This document shows, one piece after another, positions 1 to 7,420 of a stretch of 50,448 bases of DNA. Source of the stretch: Candidatus Tayloriibacteriota bacterium (GTDB lineage: Bacteria; Patescibacteriota; Minisyncoccia; Phycocordibacterales; CAIRYW01); the NCBI GenBank assembly GCA_028286725.1, contig JAQBQZ010000005.1, positions 1 through 50,448 on the forward strand. Reading direction: 5' to 3'. The notes under the pieces are model-generated. The model searched no databases and was not told the origin of the DNA. It saw only the letters and a list, made by a program, of their open reading frames with translations. Each line of letters opens with the position of its first letter. Position 1 is the first letter of the stretch. The translations under genes were made by a program, and so were the position numbers.

Positions 1-8
1 ATAATCTG

Positions 9-48
9 GTAGTCGTCAATTACTACGGCCGTAGGAATTGACGACTAC
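9..48. terminator. Inverted repeat, probable end-of-gene hairpin
   Basis: A near-perfect inverted repeat: GTAGTCGTCAATT pairs with AATTGACGACTAC, and an inner CTAC/GTAG continues the stem across one A.G mismatch. The downstream tract is CT-rich rather than a clean run of T, so intrinsic termination of a gene left of the window is plausible but not certain. Confidence 0.45.
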
Positions 49-108
49 TCCACTTCACTCTTTCAATTAGATATACAGTATAGCATTTTTCAAATATTGA
101 TTATAATT

Positions 109-984
109 ATGAGTATTATGGATAAAAGGAAGAAAATAGCATTTGTTTTTCTCGGTATTCTTGTTTTGATATCCGTTTCTTTCCTTTTTATATCAAGGTC
201 AACTGGGCATCATGGCAGACTCTTCATTTCCTTTTTGAATATTGGTCAAGGAGATGCAATCTATATCGAAGCACCGAATGGCAGACAGATAATGATAGAC
301 GGAGGGCCTGATGAGGTTGTGCTTCGTGAGCTCGGCCGTGTAATGCCAATGTTTGATCGTAGTATTGATGCGATACTCATCACCAATCCTGATAAAGATC
401 ATATCGGAGGATTCATAAATATTATGCAAAAATATAAAGTCGATGACATCATTGAACCTGGAACTATCTCACCTTCTGATACATATAAGACTGTCGAGAG
501 TTTGGCAAAGAAAGACGGACTTCGGCAAACTATTGCGCGACGGGGGATGAATATAATGCTCGACAAAGATCGAAATATTTATTTACATATTCTTTTCCCA
601 GATCGAGATGTGTCGAAGCTTGCGACGAATGATGGATCGATTGTGGCAAAGCTTGTGTACGGTGATACTTCGGTTTTGCTTCAAGGTGATTCTCCACAAA
701 ATATCGAAAAGTATTTGCTCACGCTCAATCCTGCAGAACTCGATACTGATATTTTAAAAACAGGACATCATGGTTCGCGGACTTCGACGAGCAAAGAATA
801 TGTCGAAGCTGCATCGCCTGATTTTGCGGTGATATCATGCGGAGTCGATAATTCATATGGTCATCCACACAAAGAGACTTTGGATACATTGAATAGTCTG
901 AACGTTCCGATACTTCGAACAGATCTCTTGGGGAGAATTAGTTTTGAATCAGATGGAAAGGTATGGGAGAGAACGAACTTCTGA
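109..984 (+). CDS. Membrane-anchored metallo-beta-lactamase-fold protein, ComEC C-terminal-like
   Basis: 291 aa if started at ATG 109; the track's 97 start is a TTG, and ATG 118 is also possible. One N-terminal membrane segment (IAFVFLGILVLISVSFLFI) is followed by an MBL fold placed outside the membrane. Visible landmarks are LNIGQGDAIYIE and IDGG at the start, TNPDKDHIGG near residues 92-101, LLQGDS near 191-196, TGHHGS near 218-223 and a late YGHPH. This order matches the soluble domain of ComEC/Rec2 and stand-alone relatives, which process DNA or other phosphodiesters. The usual first metal-binding His of THxHxDH is Asn here (NPDKDH), a substitution I would expect to alter metal binding. 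No competence channel domain is present. The exact substrate cannot be told from sequence. The gene ends in TGA. Confidence 0.8.
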   Translation: MSIMDKRKKIAFVFLGILVLISVSFLFISRSTGHHGRLFISFLNIGQGDAIYIEAPNGRQIMIDGGPDEVVLRELGRVMPMFDRSIDAILITNPDKDHIGGFINIMQKYKVDDIIEPGTISPSDTYKTVESLAKKDGLRQTIARRGMNIMLDKDRNIYLHILFPDRDVSKLATNDGSIVAKLVYGDTSVLLQGDSPQNIEKYLLTLNPAELDTDILKTGHHGSRTSTSKEYVEAASPDFAVISCGVDNSYGHPHKETLDTLNSLNVPILRTDLLGRISFESDGKVWERTNF

Positions 985-996
985 TAAATTTAAAAT

Positions 997-1032
997 AAAA
1001 AAATCTCGCGTTCCAACTTGTGGGCACGAAAG
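997..1032 (-). terminator. Intrinsic terminator for the minus-strand gene at 1057
   Basis: Read on the minus strand, a hairpin (TCGTG/CGCGA outer stem, CCA/TGG inner stem) is followed by seven T residues. It lies just past the stop of the minus-strand ORF and supports that ORF being real. Confidence 0.6.
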
Positions 1033-1056
1033 ATTGTGAAATTGAACAAAATGATC

Positions 1057-1341
1057 TCAACTGAAAGGTGCGACACCATAGATACCGATGTCACTGCCTC
1101 CAATAACGATAACGGTGTCATCATCTTCAATTGCATGATGTCTGTCCGAAACAACACACCCATTTGGGAGTTGAATATCATGTATGGAGAACAGAAAGTC
1201 TCGAACAGTTAAAGTAGCTTGCACTGGTGTAGTGGCCCACGCGGCAATCGCTTCTTGAAGTTTGCTTAAAAAATCCATGTTGGAGTGGACAAATTCTGAT
1301 CCTGGAGGACATTCCGGAAGACTTGTTGTTATGTAGATCAT
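1057..1341 (-). CDS. Small acidic hypothetical protein
   Basis: 94 aa, not recognised as any family. The composition is that of a soluble globular protein: Asp/Glu-rich, with alternating hydrophobics such as DDDTVIVIGGSDIGIYGV and a preceding helix around NMDFLSKLQEAIAAWA. The coding case rests on context: a strong minus-strand promoter (TTGACT, 16 nt, TATAAA) lies about 50 nt upstream and a hairpin plus T-tract follows the stop. The overlapping plus-strand ORF at 1018 has neither. It is divergent from the PP2C-like gene and shares its intergenic region of about 200 nt, so the two may be co-regulated. No Shine-Dalgarno sequence is seen. Confidence 0.6.
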   Translation of the reverse strand: MIYITTSLPECPPGSEFVHSNMDFLSKLQEAIAAWATTPVQATLTVRDFLFSIHDIQLPNGCVVSDRHHAIEDDDTVIVIGGSDIGIYGVAPFS

Positions 1342-1391
1342 GTAGGTAGAGGTGGCTTGTGTGTTGCGAAAACCTTTATTTTCTACTTGTA

Positions 1392-1419
1392 TTTATACTT
1401 TAAATAGAAAGAAAGTCAA
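1392..1419 (-). promoter_or_regulatory. Promoter for the 94-aa protein
   Basis: On the minus strand, -35 TTGACT (1414-1419), a 16-nt spacer and -10 TATAAA (1392-1397) predict a start near 1385 and a leader of about 44 nt. Confidence 0.65.
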
Positions 1420-1456
1420 AACCCGGTTTTTAAGTGCGATCGGGAATTATAAAATA

Positions 1457-1485
1457 TTTACATATCATATATTTTGTGTTATTAT
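1457..1485 (+). promoter_or_regulatory. Promoter for the PP2C-like gene
   Basis: -35 TTTACA (1457-1462), exactly 17 nt, then -10 TATTAT (1480-1485). The predicted start near 1492 lies inside the long form of the ORF, so the coding start must be downstream, at ATG 1541. Confidence 0.65.
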
Positions 1486-1540
1486 AAATCCAATTGTTAT
1501 TTGTCAATTCAGAACCACAAACCCTTGGAGAATATTCAGT

Positions 1541-2440
1541 ATGCTCAAAATCTTTGGACAGACACGGAAACATGAAGGAGATGGAGATAAGCCAAACGAG
1601 GATGTGTTCGGTTTCAATCGCTGGGGATTCGTCGCCTTGGGTGACGGAGTGACTCGTTCTCGCGCCACAGATGGGACTTATCCTGTTCATGTGGCAAAGG
1701 TTGCTCCCAACACATTCCTTGCTGCGATGCTCGCAGAATACTGTGAGTTTCAAGGAGGTGTCTTGGAAATGTTTCTTCGGAACGCTTTCAAGAAGGCTAA
1801 CGAGACTATCACTATCGCAAGCGAAGAGCAGGGTGTTACTTCCCATACGGTTGATTATGGTGTCACCGACTATCTTGGAACAACGGGTGTATGTCTTTTG
1901 GTCCATGAGGGTCGCGCGGCACTTGCCTACATTGGTGATCCAATCGCTCTCTACTTGCCGAAAGGTGGAACGCCAAGATTGCTTACAACCGATCAACTCA
2001 AGCCTTGTCATCGCTTCGGAAAACCTCATTTTTCTGCAATGGTCTCATCGACCGTCAGCCAGAAGGAGGTTAACAATCGCCGAACATTTTGGCAACGGAG
2101 TCAGGTTCGAAACAATCCTGCGGCCATTGATCCGTCCGGTAATCTCATTGGCTTTGGCGTTTTGACGGGCGAACCGTCTGCACTGGAATTTCTTCAAATT
2201 GTTGAACTTCAGGTGCAACCTGGAGATCGATTCATTCTTTCATCTGATGCTTTGCGTGCCGCCGGCTGCTTTGATAATGATGATGAGGGTGTTCACTCAT
2301 ACGCTCCTGCACTGGAGGCCATCTCCAGTATTCCTTTCGAGGGGTGGCCGAGTGCACTGATTGATCTTATTCGTCACTGCGAGGTGAGGGATAAGGTTCG
2401 CAGCGATGATGCGACGGTTGTGGTTGCTGAAGTGATTTGA
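1541..2440 (+). CDS. PP2C-family protein phosphatase-like protein
   Basis: 299 aa from ATG 1541; the longer track start at 1352 would begin upstream of the promoter. PP2C-type motifs appear in the family order: KPNEDVFG followed by ALGDGVTRS (metal-binding Asp motifs), TTGVCLLV then AYIGDPIALYL (the GDS-like core), LLTTDQL, GDRFILSSDAL (the 'llasDGl' motif) and a terminal DDATVVVAEV (the 'DNaTvvvv' motif). This family removes phosphate from Ser/Thr in a Mn/Mg-dependent reaction, often against a partner kinase. It is cytoplasmic, with no membrane segment. Arg codons are mixed (CGC, CGG, CGT) unlike the CGA-only ribosomal genes, which suggests separate ancestry. It ends in TGA and is followed by a strong terminator. 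Confidence 0.75.
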   Translation: MLKIFGQTRKHEGDGDKPNEDVFGFNRWGFVALGDGVTRSRATDGTYPVHVAKVAPNTFLAAMLAEYCEFQGGVLEMFLRNAFKKANETITIASEEQGVTSHTVDYGVTDYLGTTGVCLLVHEGRAALAYIGDPIALYLPKGGTPRLLTTDQLKPCHRFGKPHFSAMVSSTVSQKEVNNRRTFWQRSQVRNNPAAIDPSGNLIGFGVLTGEPSALEFLQIVELQVQPGDRFILSSDALRAAGCFDNDDEGVHSYAPALEAISSIPFEGWPSALIDLIRHCEVRDKVRSDDATVVVAEVI

Positions 2441-2458
2441 AGAAGTTCTTTAAGTGTT

Positions 2459-2500
2459 CAAGGGTATTTCGCGCACGCGGAATACCCTTGTTTTATTTCT
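2459..2500 (+). terminator. Intrinsic terminator after the PP2C-like gene
   Basis: CAAGGGTATT pairs with AATACCCTTG, and an inner CGC/GCG extends the stem. TTTTATTTCT follows directly. Confidence 0.9.
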
Positions 2501-2504
2501 ATAG

Positions 2505-2510
2505 TATAAT
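2505..2510 (+). promoter_or_regulatory. -10 box 6 nt before the kinase start
   Basis: A consensus TATAAT ends 6 nt before ATG 2517, so transcription should start at or next to the start codon. No good -35 is visible. Confidence 0.55.
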
Positions 2511-2516
2511 CTTCAA

Positions 2517-3542
2517 ATGTATTCATTAGAAGAAATTCTTACTTTATATGATATAGGAACAGTTACTGGGGTCACTCCTCTTGAAGGAGGGATTATAAAT
2601 AAGACTTGGAAAGTAAAGGCATCTACAGGAATATTTGTACTTCAAAAAGTAAGTGCTATCTTTGCTCCCTCTGTCATGAATGATACGGAAGCTGTGCTTA
2701 ATTATTTGAGAGCCAAAGGCCAGAATGTTATGTCTATAGTGAAGACCAAGAGTAATGATTTTTTGGTAAATGATACGAATGGGTTTTGGAGAATGTTTAC
2801 TTTTATCGAAGGGAAAGTGTTTTCTGAAATTGTGACTCCAAAAGTTGCATATGAAGCAGGTAAGTTGCTCGGTACTTACCACTTACTTTTGTCAGATTTT
2901 GTTTACGACTTCAAACACATTAGAGGTATCAAACATAATATCCCCGCTCTTTTTAAAGCGTATAAAAAAGCTGTAGAACATAATACTAATCCTGAGATTG
3001 AGGTTATGTTACCCATTATAAACCAAATGATCGAACTGGATCTTCCTTCACACCTCAGAAAAACCGTTAATCATGGCGATCCAAAAATATCTAATTATAT
3101 TTTTGAATCAAAAGATAACCCTCAGGCTGTTGCAATGATTGATTTTGACGATTGTGGCAAAAATTATAATGTACTCCACGAGCTCGGTGGAGCTTTTCGT
3201 TCTTGGGCATGGAGAACTGATAAGGGTGAAAATTGTTTTGATATCGAGCAGTTCACTGCTGCTCTAAAAGGTTATTATGCTGGATCTAAAGGATTTTTAA
3301 CAGATGAAGAATGGGGTTTGATACCACAAGTTATTAAACTCAATCTATTGGAATTATCATCGCGGTTTGTGAGAGATTATTTTGAAGATTCATACTTTGA
3401 ATGGGACCCTCTTTTGTATTCTTCACGCAAAGAACATAATCTCAAAAGAGCAAAAGACCATTTGGCACTATATAAAGATATTTGTATGAAAGAAAAGGGT
3501 ATTATTGATTCAATAAAACTATTATTAGGATCAAATAATTAA
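2517..3542 (+). CDS. Aminoglycoside-phosphotransferase-fold kinase, NahK-like
   Basis: 341 aa. The sequence follows the APH/choline-kinase fold: a Gly-rich opening (GGIINKTWKV), a lysine strand (FVLQKVSAIF), a Brenner-type catalytic loop NHGDPKISNYIF near residues 188-200 (catalytic Asp and metal-binding Asn) and a DFG-equivalent MIDFDDCG near 208. The 'LQ+v...iF.......n' opening and the 'HGD.K..N..F......+IDfD' core are most like N-acetylhexosamine 1-kinases and related sugar kinases, which phosphorylate free sugars with ATP. Homoserine kinase II is a related alternative I consider less likely. It converges on the TrmB-family gene with only 3 nt between stops. A sugar substrate would fit a TrmB neighbour, but that link is inference. 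Confidence 0.7.
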   Translation: MYSLEEILTLYDIGTVTGVTPLEGGIINKTWKVKASTGIFVLQKVSAIFAPSVMNDTEAVLNYLRAKGQNVMSIVKTKSNDFLVNDTNGFWRMFTFIEGKVFSEIVTPKVAYEAGKLLGTYHLLLSDFVYDFKHIRGIKHNIPALFKAYKKAVEHNTNPEIEVMLPIINQMIELDLPSHLRKTVNHGDPKISNYIFESKDNPQAVAMIDFDDCGKNYNVLHELGGAFRSWAWRTDKGENCFDIEQFTAALKGYYAGSKGFLTDEEWGLIPQVIKLNLLELSSRFVRDYFEDSYFEWDPLLYSSRKEHNLKRAKDHLALYKDICMKEKGIIDSIKLLLGSNN

Positions 3543-3545
3543 TTT

Positions 3546-4295
3546 TTATAAAGATTTCCAAAGTGAATCAAAAATAAAGAGCTGTGTTTTGTAAATGGCT
3601 TGATCTTCAATAATAAGTCCATGAGGGATATCATTTTCACCAACAGAGATCATTGCAACTTTGCCGGCATAAATAAGTGTATAGGTAGGCGGGCTTTCCC
3701 TTTTTGTGAGCCATTTTCGTTCATCTTTGCCGGAAGTTTCTCCTCCTGGGCCATTAGCGATTGTTCGAACGAATATTTTTCTTTTTATTCTTTCGTCTGT
3801 GAAGTTTGGAAATGCATTTTTGTTATAAAGATAAGGTCTGATCGTTGAAGAAGAATAGACAACATATTTTTTATCCTTAATCCTTTCTGTTTCGTCCAAA
3901 ACATCATTCAATATTGATCGAACCCCGCTGTAATCTTCGTAAAATTTTACAACTGGTTGATCGCTAACCCCTTTTGAGAGAATCGATAGCTCAGGAATGA
4001 TGTTCTCGATGTCTTTCGATACTTCATCGATCTCATTCTTTTTTCGAGTAAGGATCTTGGAAAGAACTTTTGGATTTTCGGCAACAAAGTGCTGGTGCCT
4101 TTCTTTGTGATAATACGAAACGAGCCCTTCTTTTTGAAGTGTTTTTAGAATTTCGTAAGTTGTTCCACGATTAATGCCTGATTTCTCTGCGAGCTTTCTG
4201 ATTGCGATGGGTCCTGAAGAAAGGAGGGAGAGATAGACTGCTGCATCTTTATCTGTGAGGCCAAGCTTTTTAAATATAGTTTCTATAGTTGTCAT
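3546..4295 (-). CDS. TrmB-family transcriptional regulator
   Basis: 249 aa from ATG 4295; the track's 4337 start would begin upstream of the predicted mRNA start. The N-terminal winged helix-turn-helix is clear: KKLGLTDKDAAVYLSLLSSGP, AIRKLAEKSGINRGTTYEILKTLQKEGLV. A coiled-coil linker follows (KILTRKKNEIDEVSKDIENII), then an effector-binding domain ending in GLIIEDQAIYKTQLFIFDSLW. TrmB-like regulators bind sugars or other small molecules and repress or activate adjacent genes. Two copies of a TTGTCAT..ATGACAA palindrome lie in the divergent intergenic region and are the obvious operator candidates. The promoter -10 is 13 nt from the start codon, so the leader is very short. Confidence 0.85.
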   Translation of the reverse strand: MTTIETIFKKLGLTDKDAAVYLSLLSSGPIAIRKLAEKSGINRGTTYEILKTLQKEGLVSYYHKERHQHFVAENPKVLSKILTRKKNEIDEVSKDIENIIPELSILSKGVSDQPVVKFYEDYSGVRSILNDVLDETERIKDKKYVVYSSSTIRPYLYNKNAFPNFTDERIKRKIFVRTIANGPGGETSGKDERKWLTKRESPPTYTLIYAGKVAMISVGENDIPHGLIIEDQAIYKTQLFIFDSLWKSL

Positions 4296-4308
4296 TTTTA
4301 TTGACTTA

Positions 4309-4337
4309 AATATATCATTGATAGCAACTTGTAACAA
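4309..4337 (-). promoter_or_regulatory. Promoter of the TrmB-family gene
   Basis: On the minus strand, -35 TTGTTA (4332-4337), 17 nt, then the extended -10 TGaTATATT (hexamer 4309-4314). The predicted start is near 4302, 7 nt before ATG 4295. Confidence 0.65.
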
Positions 4338-4345
4338 GTGGAATG

Positions 4346-4369
4346 TTTGTCATAAATAAAATGACAAAA
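4346..4369. promoter_or_regulatory. Candidate TrmB operator, copy 1
   Basis: A perfect inverted repeat, TTTGTCAT and ATGACAAA, separated by AAATAAA. It lies just upstream of the TrmB gene's -35 and is repeated 76 bp away. Confidence 0.6.
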
Positions 4370-4421
4370 GTATAAATAATTAAATATAGATATATTTAAT
4401 AAGGTATTATTGGACAATATA

Positions 4422-4444
4422 TTTGTCATAAATAAAATTGACAA
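4422..4444. promoter_or_regulatory. Candidate TrmB operator, copy 2, overlapping a TTGACA
   Basis: The same TTTGTCATAAATAAAA sequence as copy 1, then TTGACAA, so the palindrome is TTGTCA/TGACAA. The right half contains TTGACA (4438-4443), which could be a -35 reading toward the divergent kinase-like gene. No good -10 at 16-18 nt is seen. Confidence 0.55.
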
Positions 4445-4542
4445 TAAGTAGTTTTGAATTAAAATGTACTATGAATTAATTGACCTGTTCTTTACAATCA
4501 AGGAATAAGTCAGGAGACAAACCACTCACCAAGATACAGACT

Positions 4543-5415
4543 ATGACAACAAGGGAAGTGGTCTATCACCACTCAATTTTAAGAACCTTCAATGGTTCGG
4601 TGCAGAAGCAAATTGAACCAGGATTTCAATTCGCAGAAGGGGGTCAAGTGGCTCTCATGGATGATATGCTTATGTTTCGTGCCATGCTGCAACATGCAGG
4701 TGTGCCGGTTGCGGTTAACTACGATCTCCGAGTGGAGAACGGGATTATCCAAGAAACAACCGACAATTGTGGCATGGATGGCTACGCTATCATTCGGTGT
4801 CCGCGGGCAGAACTTAGCGCTGAAGATGTTATTCGCAAAATTGCGTTAGCTTTGCGGGGAACATTCAATGCAGATAAGATAACTGTTGTACCTGATCCGC
4901 ACCCGGCAAACTGGTGTTTCGATGAGAGTGGAAATATTCGCTACATTGATTATCAGCCTGCACGGTTTCTAAAAGACTCTGTGCACTTGGTGGGATTTCC
5001 TCAGCCAGTTGGTGAGGAGTACGAATGGTCTGCGAGACGTTACTATTCTAAGCTGGGTATCTTTCGAATGCTCCGTTTCAATGTGATGCGCGCCGGGGGA
5101 ATTTGTCTCGGAGAGGTATTGAATAAGATAATTCGTGCAGAATATTCAGCCGACCTCGTTCGTGAGATTGAGGGAGGTATGGAAAAACTGCTCGTGTATC
5201 GAGTTCAGGCTGGGCAATTGTCCTTGCGAGATGCCTTGGCCAAGTGTGATGCTTGGCGTGTGGATGATATTCGCGAAATCGCGCTGTCAGTCACGGAGAG
5301 CGAGGATCTACTAAACCAGGTGCTCAAACTTACTCGAGGCGATTTCAATCTCTCACTTGAGATACGGCATGCAAGGGCTCTTGAGGCTTGTGATCTGATC
5401 CTGTCAATTCCTTGA
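4543..5415 (+). CDS. Protein-kinase-like-fold protein, function unknown
   Basis: 290 aa from ATG 4543; a TTG at 4480 would add 21 residues. The one recognisable segment is VVPDPHPANWCFDESG, then IRYIDYQPAR, near residues 116-141. DPHPAN matches the catalytic loop of kinase-fold enzymes (the UbiB/ABC1 loop is DPHPGN), with catalytic Asp and metal-binding Asn correctly spaced, and IDY stands where DFG is expected. No clear Gly-rich loop is visible upstream, though VAVNYDLRVENG could hold the lysine strand. The substrate is unknown. Codon use is mixed-Arg and GC-richer than the ribosomal genes, and the gene ends in TGA. It lies divergent from the TrmB gene across two operator candidates, so it may be part of that regulon. 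Confidence 0.5.
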   Translation: MTTREVVYHHSILRTFNGSVQKQIEPGFQFAEGGQVALMDDMLMFRAMLQHAGVPVAVNYDLRVENGIIQETTDNCGMDGYAIIRCPRAELSAEDVIRKIALALRGTFNADKITVVPDPHPANWCFDESGNIRYIDYQPARFLKDSVHLVGFPQPVGEEYEWSARRYYSKLGIFRMLRFNVMRAGGICLGEVLNKIIRAEYSADLVREIEGGMEKLLVYRVQAGQLSLRDALAKCDAWRVDDIREIALSVTESEDLLNQVLKLTRGDFNLSLEIRHARALEACDLILSIP

Positions 5416-5485
5416 TTCCTGCGGATGGTTCTCTAGATCTTTGCAGACCTAGTGAGCCATTCATTTTTAATACAATAATTAATGA

Positions 5486-5491
5486 TATAAT
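5486..5491 (+). promoter_or_regulatory. -10 box 6 nt before the PHP gene
   Basis: TATAAT ends 6 nt before ATG 5498, which is leaderless spacing. No convincing -35 is visible. Confidence 0.55.
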
Positions 5492-5497
5492 TTTTTT

Positions 5498-6358
5498 ATG
5501 AAATTCGAAATTGACTGCCAAACACATTCTCATTATTCACCAGATGCTGAGAAAAGTCCCCTCGCTATTTTCGAGCGTGCTAGAAGTTTGGGTTTAAAAG
5601 GGGTTATTGTTACAGACCATAATACAACCAGTCACTTTTTAAATATTAAAAAGGTTGCCAAAGCTACTGGTTTAATGACTTGTCTTGCTTTAGAAATTAC
5701 AGCAACTTACGAGAATTCTGATATACATATATTGGCATATGGAAACAATATGGATGCAAAGATTCTTGAGTCGATGCTGAAACGTATTAGAGAAAGTTAT
5801 AACAAGCGATCTAAAGCTATGATTCAGAAATTAAGTAAAGCTGGAATTGCTCAGATCGATTTTGAGAAACTTTTGAAAAAATCAAAAAGCGCATGTGTGA
5901 CAAAACCGGCAATTGCAGACGCATTTGCTCATATAAAAAAGATAGACCAAAAGAGTGCATTAGCGTTTTTTGAGCGAGGAGGGGTAGCATATGTGCCATA
6001 TGGAACTTGGATACCAACTCCAGAAGCTGTCGTAAAATTAATTTGTAAAGCGGGAGGTAAAGCGGTGTTTGCGCATCCTGGAGATTTTTTTGGTAAAAGA
6101 AGTTCATTGCCGGAAGAGAAGAGAGAGCCCGCTTTTTTAAAGTTGATGGATATTCTTTTAGGGGCAGGGCTTGCTGGAATTGAAGTGTGGTACCCATCAC
6201 ATACAAAAGAGCTAGAAAATAAATTTAAAAAAGTGGCTAAAGAAAATGATCTGCTTACCACGGGAGGAAGTGATTGGCACGGACCAAAATTCACTCCAAA
6301 TCGTGAAGTGGGGCAAAGAGGAATAAGCGTTTCTCAGTTTAAAAAACTGATTTCTTAA
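5498..6358 (+). CDS. PHP-domain phosphoesterase
   Basis: 286 aa. The PHP metal-binding motifs are visible in order: DCQTHSHYSPDA (motif 1, HxH), GVIVTDHNT (motif 2), ALEIT (motif 3 Glu), FAHPGDFF and a terminal GGSDWHGP. This arrangement is that of stand-alone PHP proteins such as RNase AM/YciV-like 3',5'-nucleotide phosphatases and 5'-3' trimming nucleases. No polymerase domain is attached. Cleavage of phosphoester bonds in nucleotides or RNA ends is therefore likely, while histidinol-phosphatase activity is less so because no his genes are near. The gene ends at a bidirectional terminator shared with rpmB on the other strand. Confidence 0.8.
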   Translation: MKFEIDCQTHSHYSPDAEKSPLAIFERARSLGLKGVIVTDHNTTSHFLNIKKVAKATGLMTCLALEITATYENSDIHILAYGNNMDAKILESMLKRIRESYNKRSKAMIQKLSKAGIAQIDFEKLLKKSKSACVTKPAIADAFAHIKKIDQKSALAFFERGGVAYVPYGTWIPTPEAVVKLICKAGGKAVFAHPGDFFGKRSSLPEEKREPAFLKLMDILLGAGLAGIEVWYPSHTKELENKFKKVAKENDLLTTGGSDWHGPKFTPNREVGQRGISVSQFKKLIS

Positions 6359-6363
6359 TATTT

Positions 6364-6405
6364 AAATAAAATACACCGAGCCCTTGGGCTCGGTGTATTT
6401 TATTT
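6364..6405. terminator. Bidirectional terminator between PHP gene and rpmB
   Basis: ACACCGAGCCC pairs with GGGCTCGGTGT, flanked by A-rich and T-rich arms, so it can terminate both convergent transcripts. Confidence 0.9.
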
Positions 6406-6410
6406 TGATC

Positions 6411-6650
6411 TTATATAAGTCCTGCTTTCTTGAGTGTTTTGAACGCTCCGTTCTTGTTGATAGTCTTGATACCTCGAGCAGAGAGCACGAGAGAGATAGA
6501 CTTCTGGAGTTCAGGAATGAAGATTCTTTTCTTCTGGAAGTTAGCGTACTTTCGAACATTGCCGCAAGGGTTAAACTGCGTCGCACGAGTACGGTTTGAG
6601 TATCTTCCTCCCATTTGTGATGATTTATTTGTGATTGGGCAAACTTTCAT
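6411..6650 (-). CDS. rpmB: Ribosomal protein bL28
   Basis: 79 aa. It opens with MKVCPITNKSSQMGG, the L28 signature (C.itGk....G), followed by RATQFNPCGNVRKYANFQKKRIFIPE, the conserved basic block, and a SLVLSARGIKTINK tail. L28 binds the large subunit near the E site. The single CPITN cysteine does not make a zinc-type CxxC pair. It sits alone on the minus strand, away from rpmG, and shares its terminator with the PHP gene. Several plus-strand ORFs over it are shadows. Confidence 0.9.
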   Translation of the reverse strand: MKVCPITNKSSQMGGRYSNRTRATQFNPCGNVRKYANFQKKRIFIPELQKSISLVLSARGIKTINKNGAFKTLKKAGLI

Positions 6651-6698
6651 ATAATTTGAATTTATTTAACAGTGAAATGTATGTTATCATAATAAACT

Positions 6699-7316
6699 AT
6701 GGAAATCAACTTTTATTTTCAAATCGCTGTTATTATTGTTTCGATTATATTTCACGAGCTTGCCCATGGCTACACCGCCTATTTTCTCGGTGATCCTACT
6801 GCCAAATATGAGGGAAGACTGACTCTTAATCCTTTAAAGCATTTGGAGATCTTTGGATCTATTCTTGTGCCGATTATTACTTACGCTCTCGGAGGAGTGG
6901 TCTTCGGGTGGGCGAAGCCTGTGCCTTACAATCCTTATAATATAAAGAACAAATATGGTGAGGTGATGGTGGCAGTTGCAGGACCTATCTCAAACTTCCT
7001 TGTGGCTTTTGTATTTGCATTGTATTTCAGAACTTTGGATGCTGCAGGAATGATTGCTCCAAATGGACAGCTTGCACTCCTCATCATAATGGTGAACATT
7101 ACACTTGGTGTATTTAATATGATCCCAATCCCGCCTTTGGATGGATTTAAGGTGTTTACTGGACTTCTACCTTATAATTTCAGATATATAAAGGAATATA
7201 TAGAGAAAAACATACTTTTGTTTATCGTTATCTTTATATTTGGATTTTCTTTCGTTATGGATCCTATTGTTGCTTGGTTATTTAGGCTTATGACGGGGAT
7301 TGGGGGAGGAATATAA
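6699..7316 (+). CDS. Site-2-protease-type membrane metalloprotease (M50)
   Basis: 205 aa, mostly hydrophobic with about five membrane segments. IIFHELAHGY carries the HExxH zinc motif inside the first membrane helix, and NMIPIPPLDGFKV near residue 140 carries the NxxPxPxLDG motif that supplies the third ligand. VAVAGPISNFLVA is the usual intermediate motif. There is no PDZ domain, which matches the short YwhC-like branch of the family. Such proteases cut within or near membranes. The substrate is unknown. A -10-like TATCATAAT lies 5-8 nt before ATG 6699, suggesting a leaderless mRNA. Confidence 0.85.
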   Translation: MEINFYFQIAVIIVSIIFHELAHGYTAYFLGDPTAKYEGRLTLNPLKHLEIFGSILVPIITYALGGVVFGWAKPVPYNPYNIKNKYGEVMVAVAGPISNFLVAFVFALYFRTLDAAGMIAPNGQLALLIIMVNITLGVFNMIPIPPLDGFKVFTGLLPYNFRYIKEYIEKNILLFIVIFIFGFSFVMDPIVAWLFRLMTGIGGGI

Positions 7317-7356
7317 TTCTGAGGACAATACATCAAACTTTTTGATTATAATCAAT

Positions 7357-7406
7357 TTGCAATTTTTATTAACTTATAGTACATTACTGCAATAGCCCAT
7401 AAGGGC
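7357..7406 (+). promoter_or_regulatory. rpsL promoter with 5'-terminal hairpin
   Basis: -35 TTGCAA (7357-7362), 17 nt, -10 TACATT (7380-7385). After 9 nt comes the hairpin GCCC-ATAA-GGGC (7395-7406), then CTTTTAATTT. The hairpin should begin at about +3 of the mRNA. The same layout recurs at five other unit heads in this window. Confidence 0.65.
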
Positions 7407-7420
7407 CTTTTAATTTATAT

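Noticed and set aside
1430-2029. 199-aa minus-strand ORF over the PP2C-like gene
   Set aside because: The plus-strand frame carries ordered PP2C motifs and a promoter; the minus frame has no promoter, terminator or recognisable motifs.
984-5415. Genetic code 25 (UGA = Gly)
   Set aside because: Several genes end cleanly in TGA with terminators or neighbours directly after, so UGA is a stop here.
6384-6654. Two plus-strand ORFs over rpmB
   Set aside because: They lie opposite a clear L28 gene and start inside its terminator.
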